DNA of 64,000 nt. It comes from JBBDWR01 sp040902745 (GTDB taxonomy: Bacteria > Actinomycetota > UBA4738 > HRBIN12). The stretch is taken from contig JBBDWR010000008.1 of assembly GCA_040902745.1 (NCBI GenBank), forward strand, positions 62,001 to 126,000, written 5' to 3'. The position numbers and the translations under genes were made by a program. Shown in pieces: positions 27,632 to 36,972 of this stretch (within the stretch, counting starts at the first letter, position 1; each line of letters opens with the position of its first letter). The notes under the pieces are model-generated. The model saw only the letters and a program-made list of their open reading frames with translations, had not been told where the DNA came from and did not search any database.

Positions 27632-27871
27632 TCAGGCGGGAAGCGGCGGAGGTGGCATCCCGCCTCCCACCGACGGCGGCGGGGGTGAAGGGGGAGGTCG
27701 CCGGTCCCACATCCGGTTCAGCTCCGCCTGGTAGTAGCAGGAGACGAACGAGCCGACCACCAGCGTGAGCACGAGACCGAGTCCGGGTACGACCGTCTGA
27801 CCGCCGCTCGTGCTCTGCGCCCGCTCGATGCGCTGCCCGGTTCGGTAGACCGAGACGATCTCATCGGCCAT
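27632..27871 (-). CDS. small membrane protein, proline-rich tail
   Basis: A 79-residue protein with one hydrophobic segment (about 29-47, LGLVLTLVVGSFVSCYYQ) followed by ELNRMWDRR and a Pro/Gly-rich C-terminus. The YYQAELNRMW stretch resembles the end of DUF4234-type membrane proteins, but the first part of that domain is missing. The ATG lies 5 nt after the metF stop, so it is the last gene of the folD-metF unit. It converges on gltA with 6 bp between stops. Function unknown. Confidence 0.55.
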   Translation of the reverse strand: MADEIVSVYRTGQRIERAQSTSGGQTVVPGLGLVLTLVVGSFVSCYYQAELNRMWDRRPPPSPPPPSVGGGMPPPPLPA

Positions 27872-27876
27872 CTCGA

Positions 27877-28809
27877 TCAGCGCATCCGGGGGAACAGCCC
27901 GGCTCCTTCCACGACCCGCGGGATCGACGCATCCGCACCGATCCCCATGAGGTGGACCCCGGCGATGCCGTCGATCTGCTGCAGACCCTGGACGAGCTCG
28001 ACGGCGTGTGCGACCCCGACGTCCGGCGCATCGGGGCCCGCGGCGTCGAGCTCGTCGATCATCGCCTGGGGGACGGTGACCCCGTAGAGCTTCTCGTTCA
28101 TGAACCGCGCGGTCTTCGCGCTCGCCAGGGGCGTGAGACCGACCAACAGGGCGGCTCGCTCCAGGAGCCCGCGTCCGCGGACGACATCCGCCCAGTCGGA
28201 GAGCGCCTCGAGGTCGTAGGCGATCTGCGTCTGCACGAAGTCGGCACCTGCCTCGATCTTCTCTTCGAGCCGCCCGGGGTCGTAGGGATCGGCAAGCGGT
28301 GCGTCCGCGACGCCGATCAGGTACCGCGGCGGCGTGTCGACCGTCGCTCCGGATGGGAGCACCCCGTCGTCACGCAACCGCCGAGTCCTGCTCACGAGCT
28401 CGAGCACGCTGAGGTCGCGTACCTCCGCCGCATCGGGCTCGTCCCCGGTCGTAAACCGGTCCCCCGAGAGCGCGAGCACTCCGCGCGCGCCGAGGGCCCA
28501 CCCGCCGAGCAGATCGGCCGACAGCGCGAGGCGGTTCCGGTCACGGACCGTGATCTGCAGGATCGGCTCGATGCCCGAACGTGCGACGAACGCCGCGCCC
28601 GCAACGGAGCTCATGTGCGCGGATCCCCTCGGGTTGTCGGTCACGTTCGCCGCGTCCGCGTACCCGACGAGCGCGCGCGCGTGCTCCGCGATCGCTCGTC
28701 CATCCCCCGCTCGCGGAGGAACGATCTCGGCGGTCACCGCGAACCTGCCCGAGGCCAACACCTGCGGCAGGCGGCCGGGCAGGCGCCGCAGATCCCGACG
28801 GGCGGTCAC
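27877..28809 (-). CDS. metF: methylenetetrahydrofolate reductase
   Basis: Reduces 5,10-methylene-THF to 5-methyl-THF with FAD, supplying methyl groups for methionine. The 310-residue TIM-barrel protein shows the family's VTAEIVPPRAGDG, NVTDNPRGSAHMSS, QITVRDRNRLALSADLLG, ALSGDRF, and EAGADFVQTQIAYD motifs. It is somewhat divergent from E. coli MetF and closer to the short reductases found in actinobacteria and acetogens. It follows folD by 13 bp; FolD makes its substrate pool. Confidence 0.86.
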   Translation of the reverse strand: MTARRDLRRLPGRLPQVLASGRFAVTAEIVPPRAGDGRAIAEHARALVGYADAANVTDNPRGSAHMSSVAGAAFVARSGIEPILQITVRDRNRLALSADLLGGWALGARGVLALSGDRFTTGDEPDAAEVRDLSVLELVSRTRRLRDDGVLPSGATVDTPPRYLIGVADAPLADPYDPGRLEEKIEAGADFVQTQIAYDLEALSDWADVVRGRGLLERAALLVGLTPLASAKTARFMNEKLYGVTVPQAMIDELDAAGPDAPDVGVAHAVELVQGLQQIDGIAGVHLMGIGADASIPRVVEGAGLFPRMR

Positions 28810-28822
28810 GAGCGATCCGCGC

Positions 28823-29689
28823 TCAGACGCGGAACGTCGCCGCCTCGGCAGCGGTGACGGTGTTGACGAGCAGCATCGCGACGGTCATCGGTCCGACGCC
28901 CCCGGGCACCGGGGTGATGTACCCCGCGACTTCGGCAACGTCCGCGTAGTGGACGTCCCCGACGATGCCCGAGTCGGTTCGGTGAACACCCACGTCGATG
29001 ACGGTGGCGCCGGGCTTGACCATCCCACCGGTGATCATCTCCGGGACGCCCGCGGCCGCGACGAGGATGTCGGCGTTGCGCGTGTGCCTCTCGAGGTCAC
29101 GGGTCTTGACATGGGTAGTGGTGACCGTCGCGTTCCCGCGGATCGAGTCCTGCGAGAGCATGATCGACAGGGGAGCGCCCACCAGCTCGCCGAACCCCAC
29201 CACGCAGACCTCGGCTCCCTCCAGCGGGATCCCCGAGCGCAGCAGCAGCTCCACGATGCCGTACGGCGTGGCGGGTGGGTACGAGGGCTCCCCTCGCACC
29301 ATGAGACCGACGTTGGTGGGATGAAGGCCGTCGACGTCCTTCGCGGGATCCACGGTCTGCTGGACCCGAAGTTCGTCGAGGTGCTGGGGCACGGGCAGCT
29401 GGACGATGATCCCGTGGATCTCGGGGTCGCGATTCAGCCGACGGATCGTGGCCAACAGTTCCGCCTCGGTCACGAAGACGGGAAGATCAACCTGCTCGGA
29501 CCGGATCCCGACGTCGGCACTCGCCTTGTGCTTGGCCCCGACGTAGATCCGGGAAGCTTGGTCGTCTCCGACGAGGACGGCCGCGAGGCCGGGAACGACG
29601 CCACGATCGGCCAGCTCCCGAACGCGCTCGGCGACCTCGGACCGGATCTGGGCAGCGACGGCTTTCCCGTCCAGGATGGCGGCGCTCAT
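28823..29689 (-). CDS. folD: methylenetetrahydrofolate dehydrogenase / methenyl-THF cyclohydrolase
   Basis: Bifunctional one-carbon enzyme interconverting 5,10-methylene-, methenyl- and 10-formyl-THF. The 288 residues include the active-site Lys region SRIYVGAKHKASADVGI, the QLPVPQHLD motif, DPAKDVDGLHPTN, and PVPGGVGPMTVAMLL. One oddity is the nucleotide-binding turn, normally VVGRSxxVGxP, which reads VVGFGELVGAP; the Arg-Ser that contacts the NADP 2'-phosphate is absent, hinting at NAD use. It lies just downstream of purH, which consumes 10-formyl-THF, and is preceded by a near-leaderless TAGGAT box. Confidence 0.92.
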   Translation of the reverse strand: MSAAILDGKAVAAQIRSEVAERVRELADRGVVPGLAAVLVGDDQASRIYVGAKHKASADVGIRSEQVDLPVFVTEAELLATIRRLNRDPEIHGIIVQLPVPQHLDELRVQQTVDPAKDVDGLHPTNVGLMVRGEPSYPPATPYGIVELLLRSGIPLEGAEVCVVGFGELVGAPLSIMLSQDSIRGNATVTTTHVKTRDLERHTRNADILVAAAGVPEMITGGMVKPGATVIDVGVHRTDSGIVGDVHYADVAEVAGYITPVPGGVGPMTVAMLLVNTVTAAEAATFRV

Positions 29690-29698
29690 CGAGGCGGA

Positions 29699-29704
29699 AT
29701 CCTA
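29699..29704 (-). promoter_or_regulatory. -10 box, near-leaderless promoter (folD)
   Basis: TAGGAT ends 9 nt before the folD ATG, leaving at most a 1-3 nt leader. Confidence 0.4.
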
Positions 29705-29714
29705 CCGGTCCGGT

Positions 29715-29737
29715 GCGCCCTGCGACCAAACGGGCGC
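29715..29737 (-). terminator. hairpin between purH and folD
   Basis: GCGCCC and GGGCGC form a 6-bp GC stem with an 11-nt loop just after the purH stop. It lacks a T-tract, so it is at best a weak or Rho-assisted terminator. Confidence 0.3.
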
Positions 29738-29745
29738 GGATGCGG

Positions 29746-31305
29746 TCAGTGCCGGAAGTGCCGACGACCGGTGACGACGACGGCCATCCCCCTGCGCTCG
29801 GCCTCGGCGAGGACCTCCTCGTCGCGCACCGACCCGCCCGGGTGGATCACGGCCGTCACCCCCGCGTCCGCGCACACCTGCAGCGCGTCAGGGAAGGGAA
29901 AGAACGCATCGCTGGCCATCGCAGCCCCGGCGGCGCGGTCCTCCGCCTTGCGCACGGCGATCCATGCCGCGTCGACCCGCGACATCTGGCCGGCGCCAAC
30001 ACCGACGGTCGCGCCGTCCTTCGCGAGCACGATCGCGTTGGACTTGACGCGAGCGGCAACGATCCACGCGAACAGCAGGTCGCTCCACTCCTGGTCGGTC
30101 GGCTCGCGATCCGACACCACGTGCATCTGCGCACGCGACTCGTCGACGACATCGCGTTCCTGCACGAGCGCACCACCGTGGATCGGACGCACCTCGATCC
30201 CCCCGCGTTCCGCCACCGAGGCCCGCACGACCCGGAGTTTCTCCCGCGACCTGAAGGAGGCAAGCGCGCCCTCGTCGAACGACGGGGCGATCACGACCTC
30301 CGTGAACACCTCGCTCATCGCCTCGGCCGCCGCTGCATCCGTCGGTGCGTTGAACGCCACGATGCCCCCGAACGCCGACACCGTGTCGCACGCGAAGGCA
30401 CGCTGGTACGCGTCGGCGAGTGATGCTGCGGTCGCGGCGCCGCACGGATTGTTGTGCTTCACGATCACGCACGACGGCACGGGCAGTTCGGCGACGAGCC
30501 CCATTGCCGATTCCGCATCGAGCCAATTGTTTAGCGACATCGCCTTGCCCTGGAGCACCTGGGCTCCCCCCAGCGGGCCGTCGGCCTCGGCCGCGACCTC
30601 CCCGTACAACGCGGCTCGCTGGTGTGGGTTCTCGCCGTAGCGCAGATCGTCCAGTCTGGTCAGCGCGAGTCCGAGCGTCGCGGGCAGCTCCTGGCCCGCG
30701 AGCCGGTCCGCGAACCACCCGGCGATCGCGGTGTCGTACGCGGCGGTGTACGCGAAGGCTTCGGCCGCGAGCCGCTCGCGGGTCTCGCGAGTGAGGCCTC
30801 CCTCTCGACGAAGCTCCTCGACGATCGACGGGTACCGTTCGTGGTTGACGACAACACCGACCGACTCGAAGTTCTTGGCGGCCGCTCGCACCATCGCCGG
30901 ACCGCCGATGTCGATGTTCTCCACGATCTCGTCGGACGCCGCGCCCGACGCGACGGTCTCACGGAATGGGTAGAGGTTCACCACGACCAGGTCGATCGGC
31001 TCGATCCCGTGTTCCGCGAGCTGTTGCACGTGCGCTGCGTCACGCCGATCGGCGAGGATCCCACCATGCACCCCGGGATGGAGCGTCTTCACCCGACCTC
31101 CGAGCATCTCGGGGAATCCCGTGACATCCGCCACCCGGGTGACCGGCACGCCGAGTTCGCGGATCGCCGCAGCGGTTCCGCCGGAGGACACGATCGCGAT
31201 CCCGAGTTCGTGCAGGGCGGGCGCCAGCCCCACGAGCCCGCCCTTGTCCGCGACCGCGATGAGAGCCCTGCGGACCGGCCGCACCTGCCTATCCGTCTCA
31301 CCCAC
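29746..31305 (-). CDS. purH: bifunctional AICAR formyltransferase / IMP cyclohydrolase
   Basis: Catalyses the last two steps of IMP synthesis. The 519-residue protein has the N-terminal cyclohydrolase domain (VSSGGTAAAIRELG, GGRVKTLHPGVHGGIL, NLYPF) and the C-terminal formyltransferase domain with the catalytic KHNNPCGAA, SAFGGIVAFN and DAFFPFPDAL; it ends VTGRRHFRH as usual. The GTG at 31305 has AAGGGAG six to seven bases upstream. It lies downstream of purN (45-bp gap), the two folate-dependent purine transformylases being adjacent as in mycobacteria. Confidence 0.95.
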   Translation of the reverse strand: MGETDRQVRPVRRALIAVADKGGLVGLAPALHELGIAIVSSGGTAAAIRELGVPVTRVADVTGFPEMLGGRVKTLHPGVHGGILADRRDAAHVQQLAEHGIEPIDLVVVNLYPFRETVASGAASDEIVENIDIGGPAMVRAAAKNFESVGVVVNHERYPSIVEELRREGGLTRETRERLAAEAFAYTAAYDTAIAGWFADRLAGQELPATLGLALTRLDDLRYGENPHQRAALYGEVAAEADGPLGGAQVLQGKAMSLNNWLDAESAMGLVAELPVPSCVIVKHNNPCGAATAASLADAYQRAFACDTVSAFGGIVAFNAPTDAAAAEAMSEVFTEVVIAPSFDEGALASFRSREKLRVVRASVAERGGIEVRPIHGGALVQERDVVDESRAQMHVVSDREPTDQEWSDLLFAWIVAARVKSNAIVLAKDGATVGVGAGQMSRVDAAWIAVRKAEDRAAGAAMASDAFFPFPDALQVCADAGVTAVIHPGGSVRDEEVLAEAERRGMAVVVTGRRHFRH

Positions 31306-31350
31306 CCCGTGCTCCCTTCGTCCCGCCGGATATCCGGCGCGGCTTCCGCG

Positions 31351-31938
31351 TCATCCGATCCGCACTTGTCGCTCCGTGACCGACAGCCTGCCCTCCACGA
31401 GGGCGCGGACCGCCATCGGAAGTAGCCGATGCTCCACCTCGTGTATCCGCCCCTCCAGCGAGTCCCAGTCGTCGTCCGATGAGACCTCGACCGCCTCCTG
31501 GGCAACGATGGGTCCATGATCGATCCGCTCGTCGACCAGATGGACGGTGACTCCCGTCACCTTCACCCCCCAGGCGAGTGCCTCCGCGACCCCATGCGCT
31601 CCCGGGAACGCGGGGAGCAAAGCCGGGTGAACGTTGAGGATCCTGCCCCGATACGAGCTGACCACCTCCGGCCCGAGGACCCGCATGAACCCCGCCAGGA
31701 CGACCGATCCGATCGCGTGCTCGCGCAGCAGTTCCATGAGCCGCCGATCGAAATCACCGTCGGATCCGGGATCGATGTGCACCGCCTCGACGCTGCGGTC
31801 GCGAGCACGCGTCAGCGCTCCGGCATCCGCCCGATCCGAAACCACCAACGCGATCCAGGGACCCACGACGGGGTCGTCGAGCAGCGCTTGGAGGTTCGTT
31901 CCCCCACCCGAGGCAAGCACGGCAACCCTGGCGTCCAC
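31351..31938 (-). CDS. purN: phosphoribosylglycinamide formyltransferase
   Basis: Transfers the formyl group of 10-formyl-THF to GAR. The 195-residue protein starts at the family N-terminus (VAVLASGGGTNLQALL), has LAGFMRVLG, the catalytic Asn-His in RILNVHPALLPAFPGAHG, and the catalytic Asp in VDERIDHGPI. The GTG at 31938 is supported by the family N-terminus and by a TAGCGT box 8 nt upstream. It is divergent from the zinc-finger membrane protein gene. Confidence 0.93.
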   Translation of the reverse strand: MDARVAVLASGGGTNLQALLDDPVVGPWIALVVSDRADAGALTRARDRSVEAVHIDPGSDGDFDRRLMELLREHAIGSVVLAGFMRVLGPEVVSSYRGRILNVHPALLPAFPGAHGVAEALAWGVKVTGVTVHLVDERIDHGPIVAQEAVEVSSDDDWDSLEGRIHEVEHRLLPMAVRALVEGRLSVTERQVRIG

Positions 31939-31946
31939 GGCGGCCC

Positions 31947-31952
31947 ACGCTA
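31947..31952 (-). promoter_or_regulatory. -10 box of leaderless promoter (purN-purH)
   Basis: TAGCGT ends 8 nt before the purN GTG; no Shine-Dalgarno precedes it. Confidence 0.45.
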
Positions 31953-32042
31953 GGCGGGTGCGCCTCGGAGCGTCAACGGGCGGTCCGAGGCGTGTGAGCG
32001 GCCGCGGCTTCGCCCGGACGTCGGAGGGCGGCGGCGTCGCCG

Positions 32043-32048
32043 TACGAT
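32043..32048 (+). promoter_or_regulatory. -10 box of leaderless promoter (zinc-finger membrane protein)
   Basis: TACGAT lies exactly 6 nt before the GTG at 32055. Confidence 0.5.
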
Positions 32049-32054
32049 GAGCTC

Positions 32055-32663
32055 GTGCCGACCGATGAACGGACCGCGAAGGGCGCCGCCCGCTGCACCG
32101 AGCATCCCACGAGCGCGTCGGTGGCGACGTGCGACGGCTGCGGCCGATCGCTCTGTCTGGCGTGCGCGATCCCGGTGCGCGGTCTCGTGTACGGGGGAGA
32201 ATGCCTTCCCGACGACGTCGCCGGACACGCTCCATCGGCAATCCCGGCTCCGCCGCCCGACCCGGCGGGGCGATGGACCGGGATCGGGCTGGGGATCGCC
32301 CTGATCGCAACCTTCCTCCCGTGGACACGGTTCGGCCGGGGGTCGGGTGGGTTCGGCGCGTGGAATGCCACGTGGGCGGGATGCGCCACCGTGGCGTTCC
32401 TGATCGGCGCCCTCGTCTGGGCCGTCCGCAGGTTCCGTCCGGGACGGATGTCAGGAGTGCTCGATCTGGCCCTGGTCGGGTTCGCGGGACTGGGGCTCGC
32501 CGCCACCATCATGGCCCTTCTCCGCCCGCCGACGTTCGCGCGACCCTGGATCGGCCTGTGGATCGCGATCGCGGGGGGAGCCGTGGCCCTGGCCGGCGCG
32601 ATCTCGATCCTGATCCGCGATGGTCGAGCTGCCCGTGTGCCCCGTCGGCCCCGGCTGGGGTAG
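32055..32663 (+). CDS. B-box-type zinc-finger membrane protein
   Basis: A 202-residue protein. The N-terminal stretch has a B-box-like pattern (C and H in [29 protein letters not shown], then [11 protein letters not shown]), probably a zinc site. Four hydrophobic helices follow (about 75-91, 103-125, 136-157, 163-184), with a basic C-terminus. Members of this loosely defined actinobacterial group have no known function. The next gene, also zinc-binding, starts 35 bp after this stop, but has its own -10-like box within this gene's end. Confidence 0.7.
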   Translation: MPTDERTAKGAARCTEHPTSASVATCDGCGRSLCLACAIPVRGLVYGGECLPDDVAGHAPSAIPAPPPDPAGRWTGIGLGIALIATFLPWTRFGRGSGGFGAWNATWAGCATVAFLIGALVWAVRRFRPGRMSGVLDLALVGFAGLGLAATIMALLRPPTFARPWIGLWIAIAGGAVALAGAISILIRDGRAARVPRRPRLG

Positions 32664-32666
32664 CCT
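32661..32666 (+). promoter_or_regulatory. -10-like box upstream of zinc-ribbon repeat protein
   Basis: TAGCCT overlaps the preceding stop codon and would give a leader of about 25 nt holding the GGAAGGAAG ribosome-binding site. Confidence 0.3.
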
Positions 32667-32698
32667 CACCGGGTACGCCTCGAGGGAAGGAAGCCACC

Positions 32699-33640
32699 GT
32701 GAAGAAGTGCCCTTACTGCGCAGAGGAGATCCAGGACGAAGCGATCCTGTGCCGCTACTGCCACAGCGATCTGTCCGCGACGGTCCCCCAGGGTCAGTCC
32801 TCCGGCGGCCCTGCGGCTGGATATTCGGCCGCGGCGGATCCGGCCACCGGCACGAGCTCCCCCGGCGTCACCCCGGCGTCCGAGGCGAGCCCCACGCCAC
32901 CAGCCGTCGGATTGGGTGACACGTGGAGTGCCGGACCGAACAGTTCCGATACGGGCACCACGCCGGCTTCCGAAGGCGCGTCCGCCGACGCATCGTTTGG
33001 CGATGTCGTCTCGACGCCGAGCGAGACCGGCGCTCCTGCGGCCGGTTCGGGAACGGCCTTGTGGGGTGCGGGAGCAGCCGGCGCCACCGACGCGGGTACG
33101 TCCGCCCCCACCGACACGGCCGGGGCGAGCACCCCAGCCGAGGAGATCACCTACACCCACACCGGACACCGCTACGTCCTCGGCTACACGACGTCGGCCT
33201 TCGGTATCTGGGACCGCCAGAGCCCGGACACGCCGATCGAGCGCTTCGATCGCTCCGACGACGGGTGGCGGCAGGCGTGGCAGCGCTACGCCGCGATCGA
33301 GCCGAGCAACGCGCCCGTGCAGGCGACCGCGGCGGCGACGCCGGCGCCCGCTCCGGTCCAGGCCGCCGCGCCCGCAGTAGCGCAGCCGGTCGCGGAGGCG
33401 ACCGCACCGATCCAAACGGTGGGTGTCGGGTCCTCGCAAGGCACCGCGGCGCTTCAGTACACACATTCCGGACAGCGGTACCTGCTGGGCTACGGCGCGG
33501 AGTTCTTCGGCATCTGGGACCGCAACGCACTCTCCGAGCCCGTTCGCCGGTATCCGCGGACCGATGACGGATGGCGGCAGGCGTGGCAGGACTTCACGGG
33601 CTGGGAGCCGAACAGCGTCGAGGTGGGCATCGGCGGCTGA
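32699..33640 (+). CDS. zinc-ribbon protein with two tandem [13 protein letters not shown] domains
   Basis: A 313-residue protein in three parts. Residues 1-24 form a zinc ribbon (C4, C7, C18, C21; start [12 protein letters not shown]). Residues about 25-148 are an Ala/Pro/Ser/Thr/Gly-rich low-complexity linker. Then come two copies of a domain of roughly 50 residues, at about 150-202 and 252-304, separated by a second Ala/Pro-rich linker. Each copy follows YTHxGxRYxLGY...FGIWDR...P...R...[11 protein letters not shown]. No signal peptide or membrane helix is present. I do not recognise the repeat; the aromatic-rich pattern suggests a small binding module. The GTG start has GGAAGGAAG upstream. 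Confidence 0.85.
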   Translation: MKKCPYCAEEIQDEAILCRYCHSDLSATVPQGQSSGGPAAGYSAAADPATGTSSPGVTPASEASPTPPAVGLGDTWSAGPNSSDTGTTPASEGASADASFGDVVSTPSETGAPAAGSGTALWGAGAAGATDAGTSAPTDTAGASTPAEEITYTHTGHRYVLGYTTSAFGIWDRQSPDTPIERFDRSDDGWRQAWQRYAAIEPSNAPVQATAAATPAPAPVQAAAPAVAQPVAEATAPIQTVGVGSSQGTAALQYTHSGQRYLLGYGAEFFGIWDRNALSEPVRRYPRTDDGWRQAWQDFTGWEPNSVEVGIGG

Positions 33641-33662
33641 ACCCCCGGCGTGGGAAATCCTC

Positions 33663-34952
33663 TCAGACCTGTTCCGCTCGCCCCGGGGTGATGCGGCGAA
33701 CGACGAGCGGGCCGAGCGCGCCGCCAAGTGCGCCTGCGCCGACCCCCCACAACAGCGCCAGCAACGCGGCCGGCAACACCGGTGGGCCGTAGCGGACGGA
33801 CCCTCCGCCCGCGAGCAGGTCGCCCGTGACGTAGAGGGAGGCGGCTTCTGCAGCGATCGCCACCAGCACCGTCCATGGGATCGCGGCCAGAGCGCCGATA
33901 CGCACGCGTGCTTTCGCGCCACGCACTCCCGATCGGCGCGCCGCATGCAACCCGCCCATGACACATGCGATCGCAGGGATCCCCAGAAACAATGAGAACT
34001 CCCACGGCGCGCGCACGATCTCGGGAGCGGACCCGGTCGTCGGGGTCACGAGGTCGAGCGTGATCGATCGCGGGACCCGCCCGGGGCACAGAACGTCGAT
34101 CGTCGCTTCGCCGGCTTCGATCGTGTCGCAACCGCCCATCGCCGGCACGAGCAGCCACACGGATTGGTTCGGCAACGCCAACAGATGATGACCGAGCGCG
34201 GCGGCGGCCGGACCCACCCCGGAGGATCCGACCCGCCGGACGTAGGCGGCGCTCGCGTCGGGGCGCGTCGCGGCGAGCAACGCCACCGCCACGATGCCCA
34301 ACACCAAGGACCATACGAACATGTGCAGCCCGCCTTCCAGAACGGCGAGCGATCGGGATCCACGGGGAGTCGCTGCAAGGCGCTCGCGAACCGCGAGCAC
34401 TCCACCCCACGCCCCCGAGCTGCACGTGATCACCGCCGTCCAGCCGAGCGTCCCGGGCAGCGATGCCCGCACGGTTACGTCGCCGAGCAGCGGGTTCGCC
34501 GGCAGCGCGACGGTGACCGCGACCAACGCCGAGACGGCTACCACGATCGCCGTCACCACGATGCCGACCGCGCCTCCGGCAGCGATCGGGGCGGCGATCC
34601 CGCTCGGGACGGCGCGGGCGGTCGCCCGCCCGGCGATCACGCAGGCGACCACCGCGAACGCGGTGCCGGTCAGCAGAGCGAAAGCGACACCGCCCGACAG
34701 CGGCTCAGCCGGGGCTACGGGGGCGGACGTGAGTGTGAGCGGGGCGTGGAGGAAGGTGCAGGTGTACAGCCAGCCGATCGCGGGCGAACCGCCGACCGAT
34801 CCCGGGCCGCCGAACAGGAGCACCGCGAACGCGACCGCCTGCCCCGCAGTGGCGATCGCCAGCGCGGCCAGGGCGCCGAACGCCACGACCTCTCTCGCGG
34901 GCCCAGGCACCACACCGAGGACCCGACGCGGGCCGGGCCCCGGCGAACTCAC
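33663..34952 (-). CDS. DUF6350 / PerM-like polytopic membrane protein
   Basis: A 429-residue membrane protein with about nine to ten hydrophobic helices; typical stretches are [35 protein letters not shown] and [26 protein letters not shown]. Position supports a DUF6350/PerM assignment: as in mycobacteria it lies between sucD and purN-purH. Mycobacterial PerM is linked to cell division and stress persistence; the function here is inferred. The GTG at 34952 overlaps the sucD stop (GTGA), so it is the last gene of the mcmB-sucC-sucD-perM unit. The large loop near residues 250-300 with two Cys ([19 protein letters not shown]) may be extracytoplasmic. Confidence 0.72.
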   Translation of the reverse strand: MSSPGPGPRRVLGVVPGPAREVVAFGALAALAIATAGQAVAFAVLLFGGPGSVGGSPAIGWLYTCTFLHAPLTLTSAPVAPAEPLSGGVAFALLTGTAFAVVACVIAGRATARAVPSGIAAPIAAGGAVGIVVTAIVVAVSALVAVTVALPANPLLGDVTVRASLPGTLGWTAVITCSSGAWGGVLAVRERLAATPRGSRSLAVLEGGLHMFVWSLVLGIVAVALLAATRPDASAAYVRRVGSSGVGPAAAALGHHLLALPNQSVWLLVPAMGGCDTIEAGEATIDVLCPGRVPRSITLDLVTPTTGSAPEIVRAPWEFSLFLGIPAIACVMGGLHAARRSGVRGAKARVRIGALAAIPWTVLVAIAAEAASLYVTGDLLAGGGSVRYGPPVLPAALLALLWGVGAGALGGALGPLVVRRITPGRAEQV

Positions 34953-35818
34953 CCCACCGTGGCCGCGACCATCTCGGCGACCTCGGTCGGCGTTCGCCCG
35001 ACCTGCACGCCCACGGCCTCCAGCGCCTCGGCCTTGGCCTTCGCGGTCCCCGCGGATCCGGTGACGATCGCCCCCGCGTGCCCCATCCGTTTGCCGGGAG
35101 GCGCCGTGAAGCCCGCGATGTAGCCGACGACGGGCTTGTCGATGTGTTCGGCGATGTAGGCGGCCGCGCGCTCTTCCGCGTCGCCGCCGATCTCGCCCAC
35201 CATCACGACCAGATCGGTGTCGGGGTCGTCTTGGAACCGGCGAAGCGAACCGATGTGGTCTATCCCGTTCACCGGATCGCCGCCCATCCCGACGCACGTG
35301 GATTGCCCGATGCCGCGCTGGGTGAGTTCGTTGACGATCTGATACACGAGTGTGCCGGATCGAGAAACGAGTCCGACGCGTCCCGGCATGCAGACCTCGC
35401 CCGGGATGATCCCCACGTTGGACACGCCGGGAGAGATCAGGCCCGGGCAGTTCGGCCCGACGAGCGCCGCCTCCTTCCCGCGGAGGTAGCTCGCGACCTG
35501 CGCCATGTCGGCGACCGGGATGCCTTCGGTGATCGCGACGACCACGTGCACGCCTGCGTCGGCCGCCTCACGGATCGCCTCGGCGGCGAAGCGCGGTGGC
35601 ACGAAGATCAGCGAGGTGTTCGCCCCCGTCTCGGCGACGGCGTCCGCCACCGTGTCGAATACCGGGATGCCATCCACGTCCTGTCCCGCCTTGCCCGGAG
35701 TGACCCCTGCGACCACGTGGGTGCCGTAGTCGCGATTGCGCAGCGAGTGGAACGTGCCCTCGCGACCGGTGATGCCCTGCACCACGACCTTCGTGTTCGA
35801 GTCGATCAGGATCGCCAT
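34949..35818 (-). CDS. sucD: succinyl-CoA synthetase alpha subunit
   Basis: Forms succinate and ATP/GTP from succinyl-CoA with SucC. The 289-residue protein has the N-terminal CoA-binding domain ([37 protein letters not shown]), [11 protein letters not shown], and the phosphorylated active-site His247 in [11 protein letters not shown]. Length and motifs are typical. It lies 2 bp downstream of sucC and overlaps the downstream membrane protein by GTGA. Confidence 0.96.
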   Translation of the reverse strand: MAILIDSNTKVVVQGITGREGTFHSLRNRDYGTHVVAGVTPGKAGQDVDGIPVFDTVADAVAETGANTSLIFVPPRFAAEAIREAADAGVHVVVAITEGIPVADMAQVASYLRGKEAALVGPNCPGLISPGVSNVGIIPGEVCMPGRVGLVSRSGTLVYQIVNELTQRGIGQSTCVGMGGDPVNGIDHIGSLRRFQDDPDTDLVVMVGEIGGDAEERAAAYIAEHIDKPVVGYIAGFTAPPGKRMGHAGAIVTGSAGTAKAKAEALEAVGVQVGRTPTEVAEMVAATVG

Positions 35819-35820
35819 CG

Positions 35821-36963
35821 CTACGCCCCCACCTTCGCGAGATCGGCCGCCTTCTGTGCCGCTTCGAGCATCGTCGCCGCCGGCACGATCTTCGGGTGGG
35901 CCGCCTCGCTCAGGATCCGCCGGCCCTCTTGGGCGTTCGTCCCGTCGAGCCGAACCACCAAGGGGACCGTCGCCTCCACCTTCTCCAGCGCTCCGAGGAT
36001 GCCCTGCGCGACGAGGTCGCAGCGGGTGATCCCGCCGAAGATGTTGATCAGCACCGATCTCACGCTCGGGTCGGACAGGATCACCTCGAGCGAGGTTGCC
36101 ATCGACTCCGCGCTTGCGCCGCCGCCGATGTCGAGGAAGTTCGCGGCTCTGGCCCCCGCCTGCTGGACGACGTCGAGGGTCGACATCACGAGCCCGGCAC
36201 CGTTGCCGATGATCCCGACCTCACCGTCGAGCTTTACGTACTGCAGCCCCGCCTCCTTGGCCCGCCCCTCGACGGGATCCACCGGGAACGAGGACGCGAG
36301 CGCCGCGATCTCGGGCTGTCGCTCAAGCGCGTTGTCGTCCACGGTGACCTTCGCATCGAGCGCCACTACTCGTCCGTCGGAGAGCAGCACCAGCGGATTC
36401 ACCTCGACGAGCGTGGCGTCGGTGGCGCGCAGCACCTCCCAGAGCTTCGTGAGGATCTCTCCGGCTCCTGCGCGTGCCTCGGACGGGAGGGTCCCCGTCA
36501 GGCGACGCACGTGGTATCCGCGTATACCGAGCATCGCGTCGATGTGCACCCGACGGATCGCGTCGGGTCGCTCGTGTGCGAGGGTCTCGATGTCCACGCC
36601 CCCTTCGGCGGTCAGCATCGCGAGGTAGTCCTTGGAGGAACGATCGAGCAGGATCGAGGTGTAGAACTCCTGGGCGATCGGGAGCAATTCTTCCACCAGC
36701 ACTCGAGTCACGGGCAGACCCTTGAAGTCCTTCCCGAGCATGCCCTCGGCCGCATCGGCCACCTCGTCTGCCGTCTTCGCGACGACGACCCCACCGGCCT
36801 TGCCGCGACCACCCACCTGCACCTGGACCTTGACGACTCCCCTGCCGCCCAGTTCGGTGGCCGCGGCGCGCGCCTCGTCCGCGCTCTCGGCAACGATGCC
36901 TCGCGGGACCGCGATCTGATGCGCCGCGAACAGCTCCTTGCCCTGATGCTCGTAGAGGTCCAT
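35821..36963 (-). CDS. sucC: succinyl-CoA synthetase beta subunit
   Basis: ATP-grasp subunit (380 residues) that binds nucleotide and succinate. Motifs are [17 protein letters not shown], the [16 protein letters not shown] loop, [21 protein letters not shown] (Mg site), [14 protein letters not shown] and [10 protein letters not shown]. It starts 9 bp after the methylmalonyl-CoA mutase cobalamin subunit ends, so the two are almost certainly co-transcribed: the mutase product succinyl-CoA is the substrate of SucCD. Confidence 0.96.
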   Translation of the reverse strand: MDLYEHQGKELFAAHQIAVPRGIVAESADEARAAATELGGRGVVKVQVQVGGRGKAGGVVVAKTADEVADAAEGMLGKDFKGLPVTRVLVEELLPIAQEFYTSILLDRSSKDYLAMLTAEGGVDIETLAHERPDAIRRVHIDAMLGIRGYHVRRLTGTLPSEARAGAGEILTKLWEVLRATDATLVEVNPLVLLSDGRVVALDAKVTVDDNALERQPEIAALASSFPVDPVEGRAKEAGLQYVKLDGEVGIIGNGAGLVMSTLDVVQQAGARAANFLDIGGGASAESMATSLEVILSDPSVRSVLINIFGGITRCDLVAQGILGALEKVEATVPLVVRLDGTNAQEGRRILSEAAHPKIVPAATMLEAAQKAADLAKVGA

Positions 36964-36972
36964 CGATCCCTC

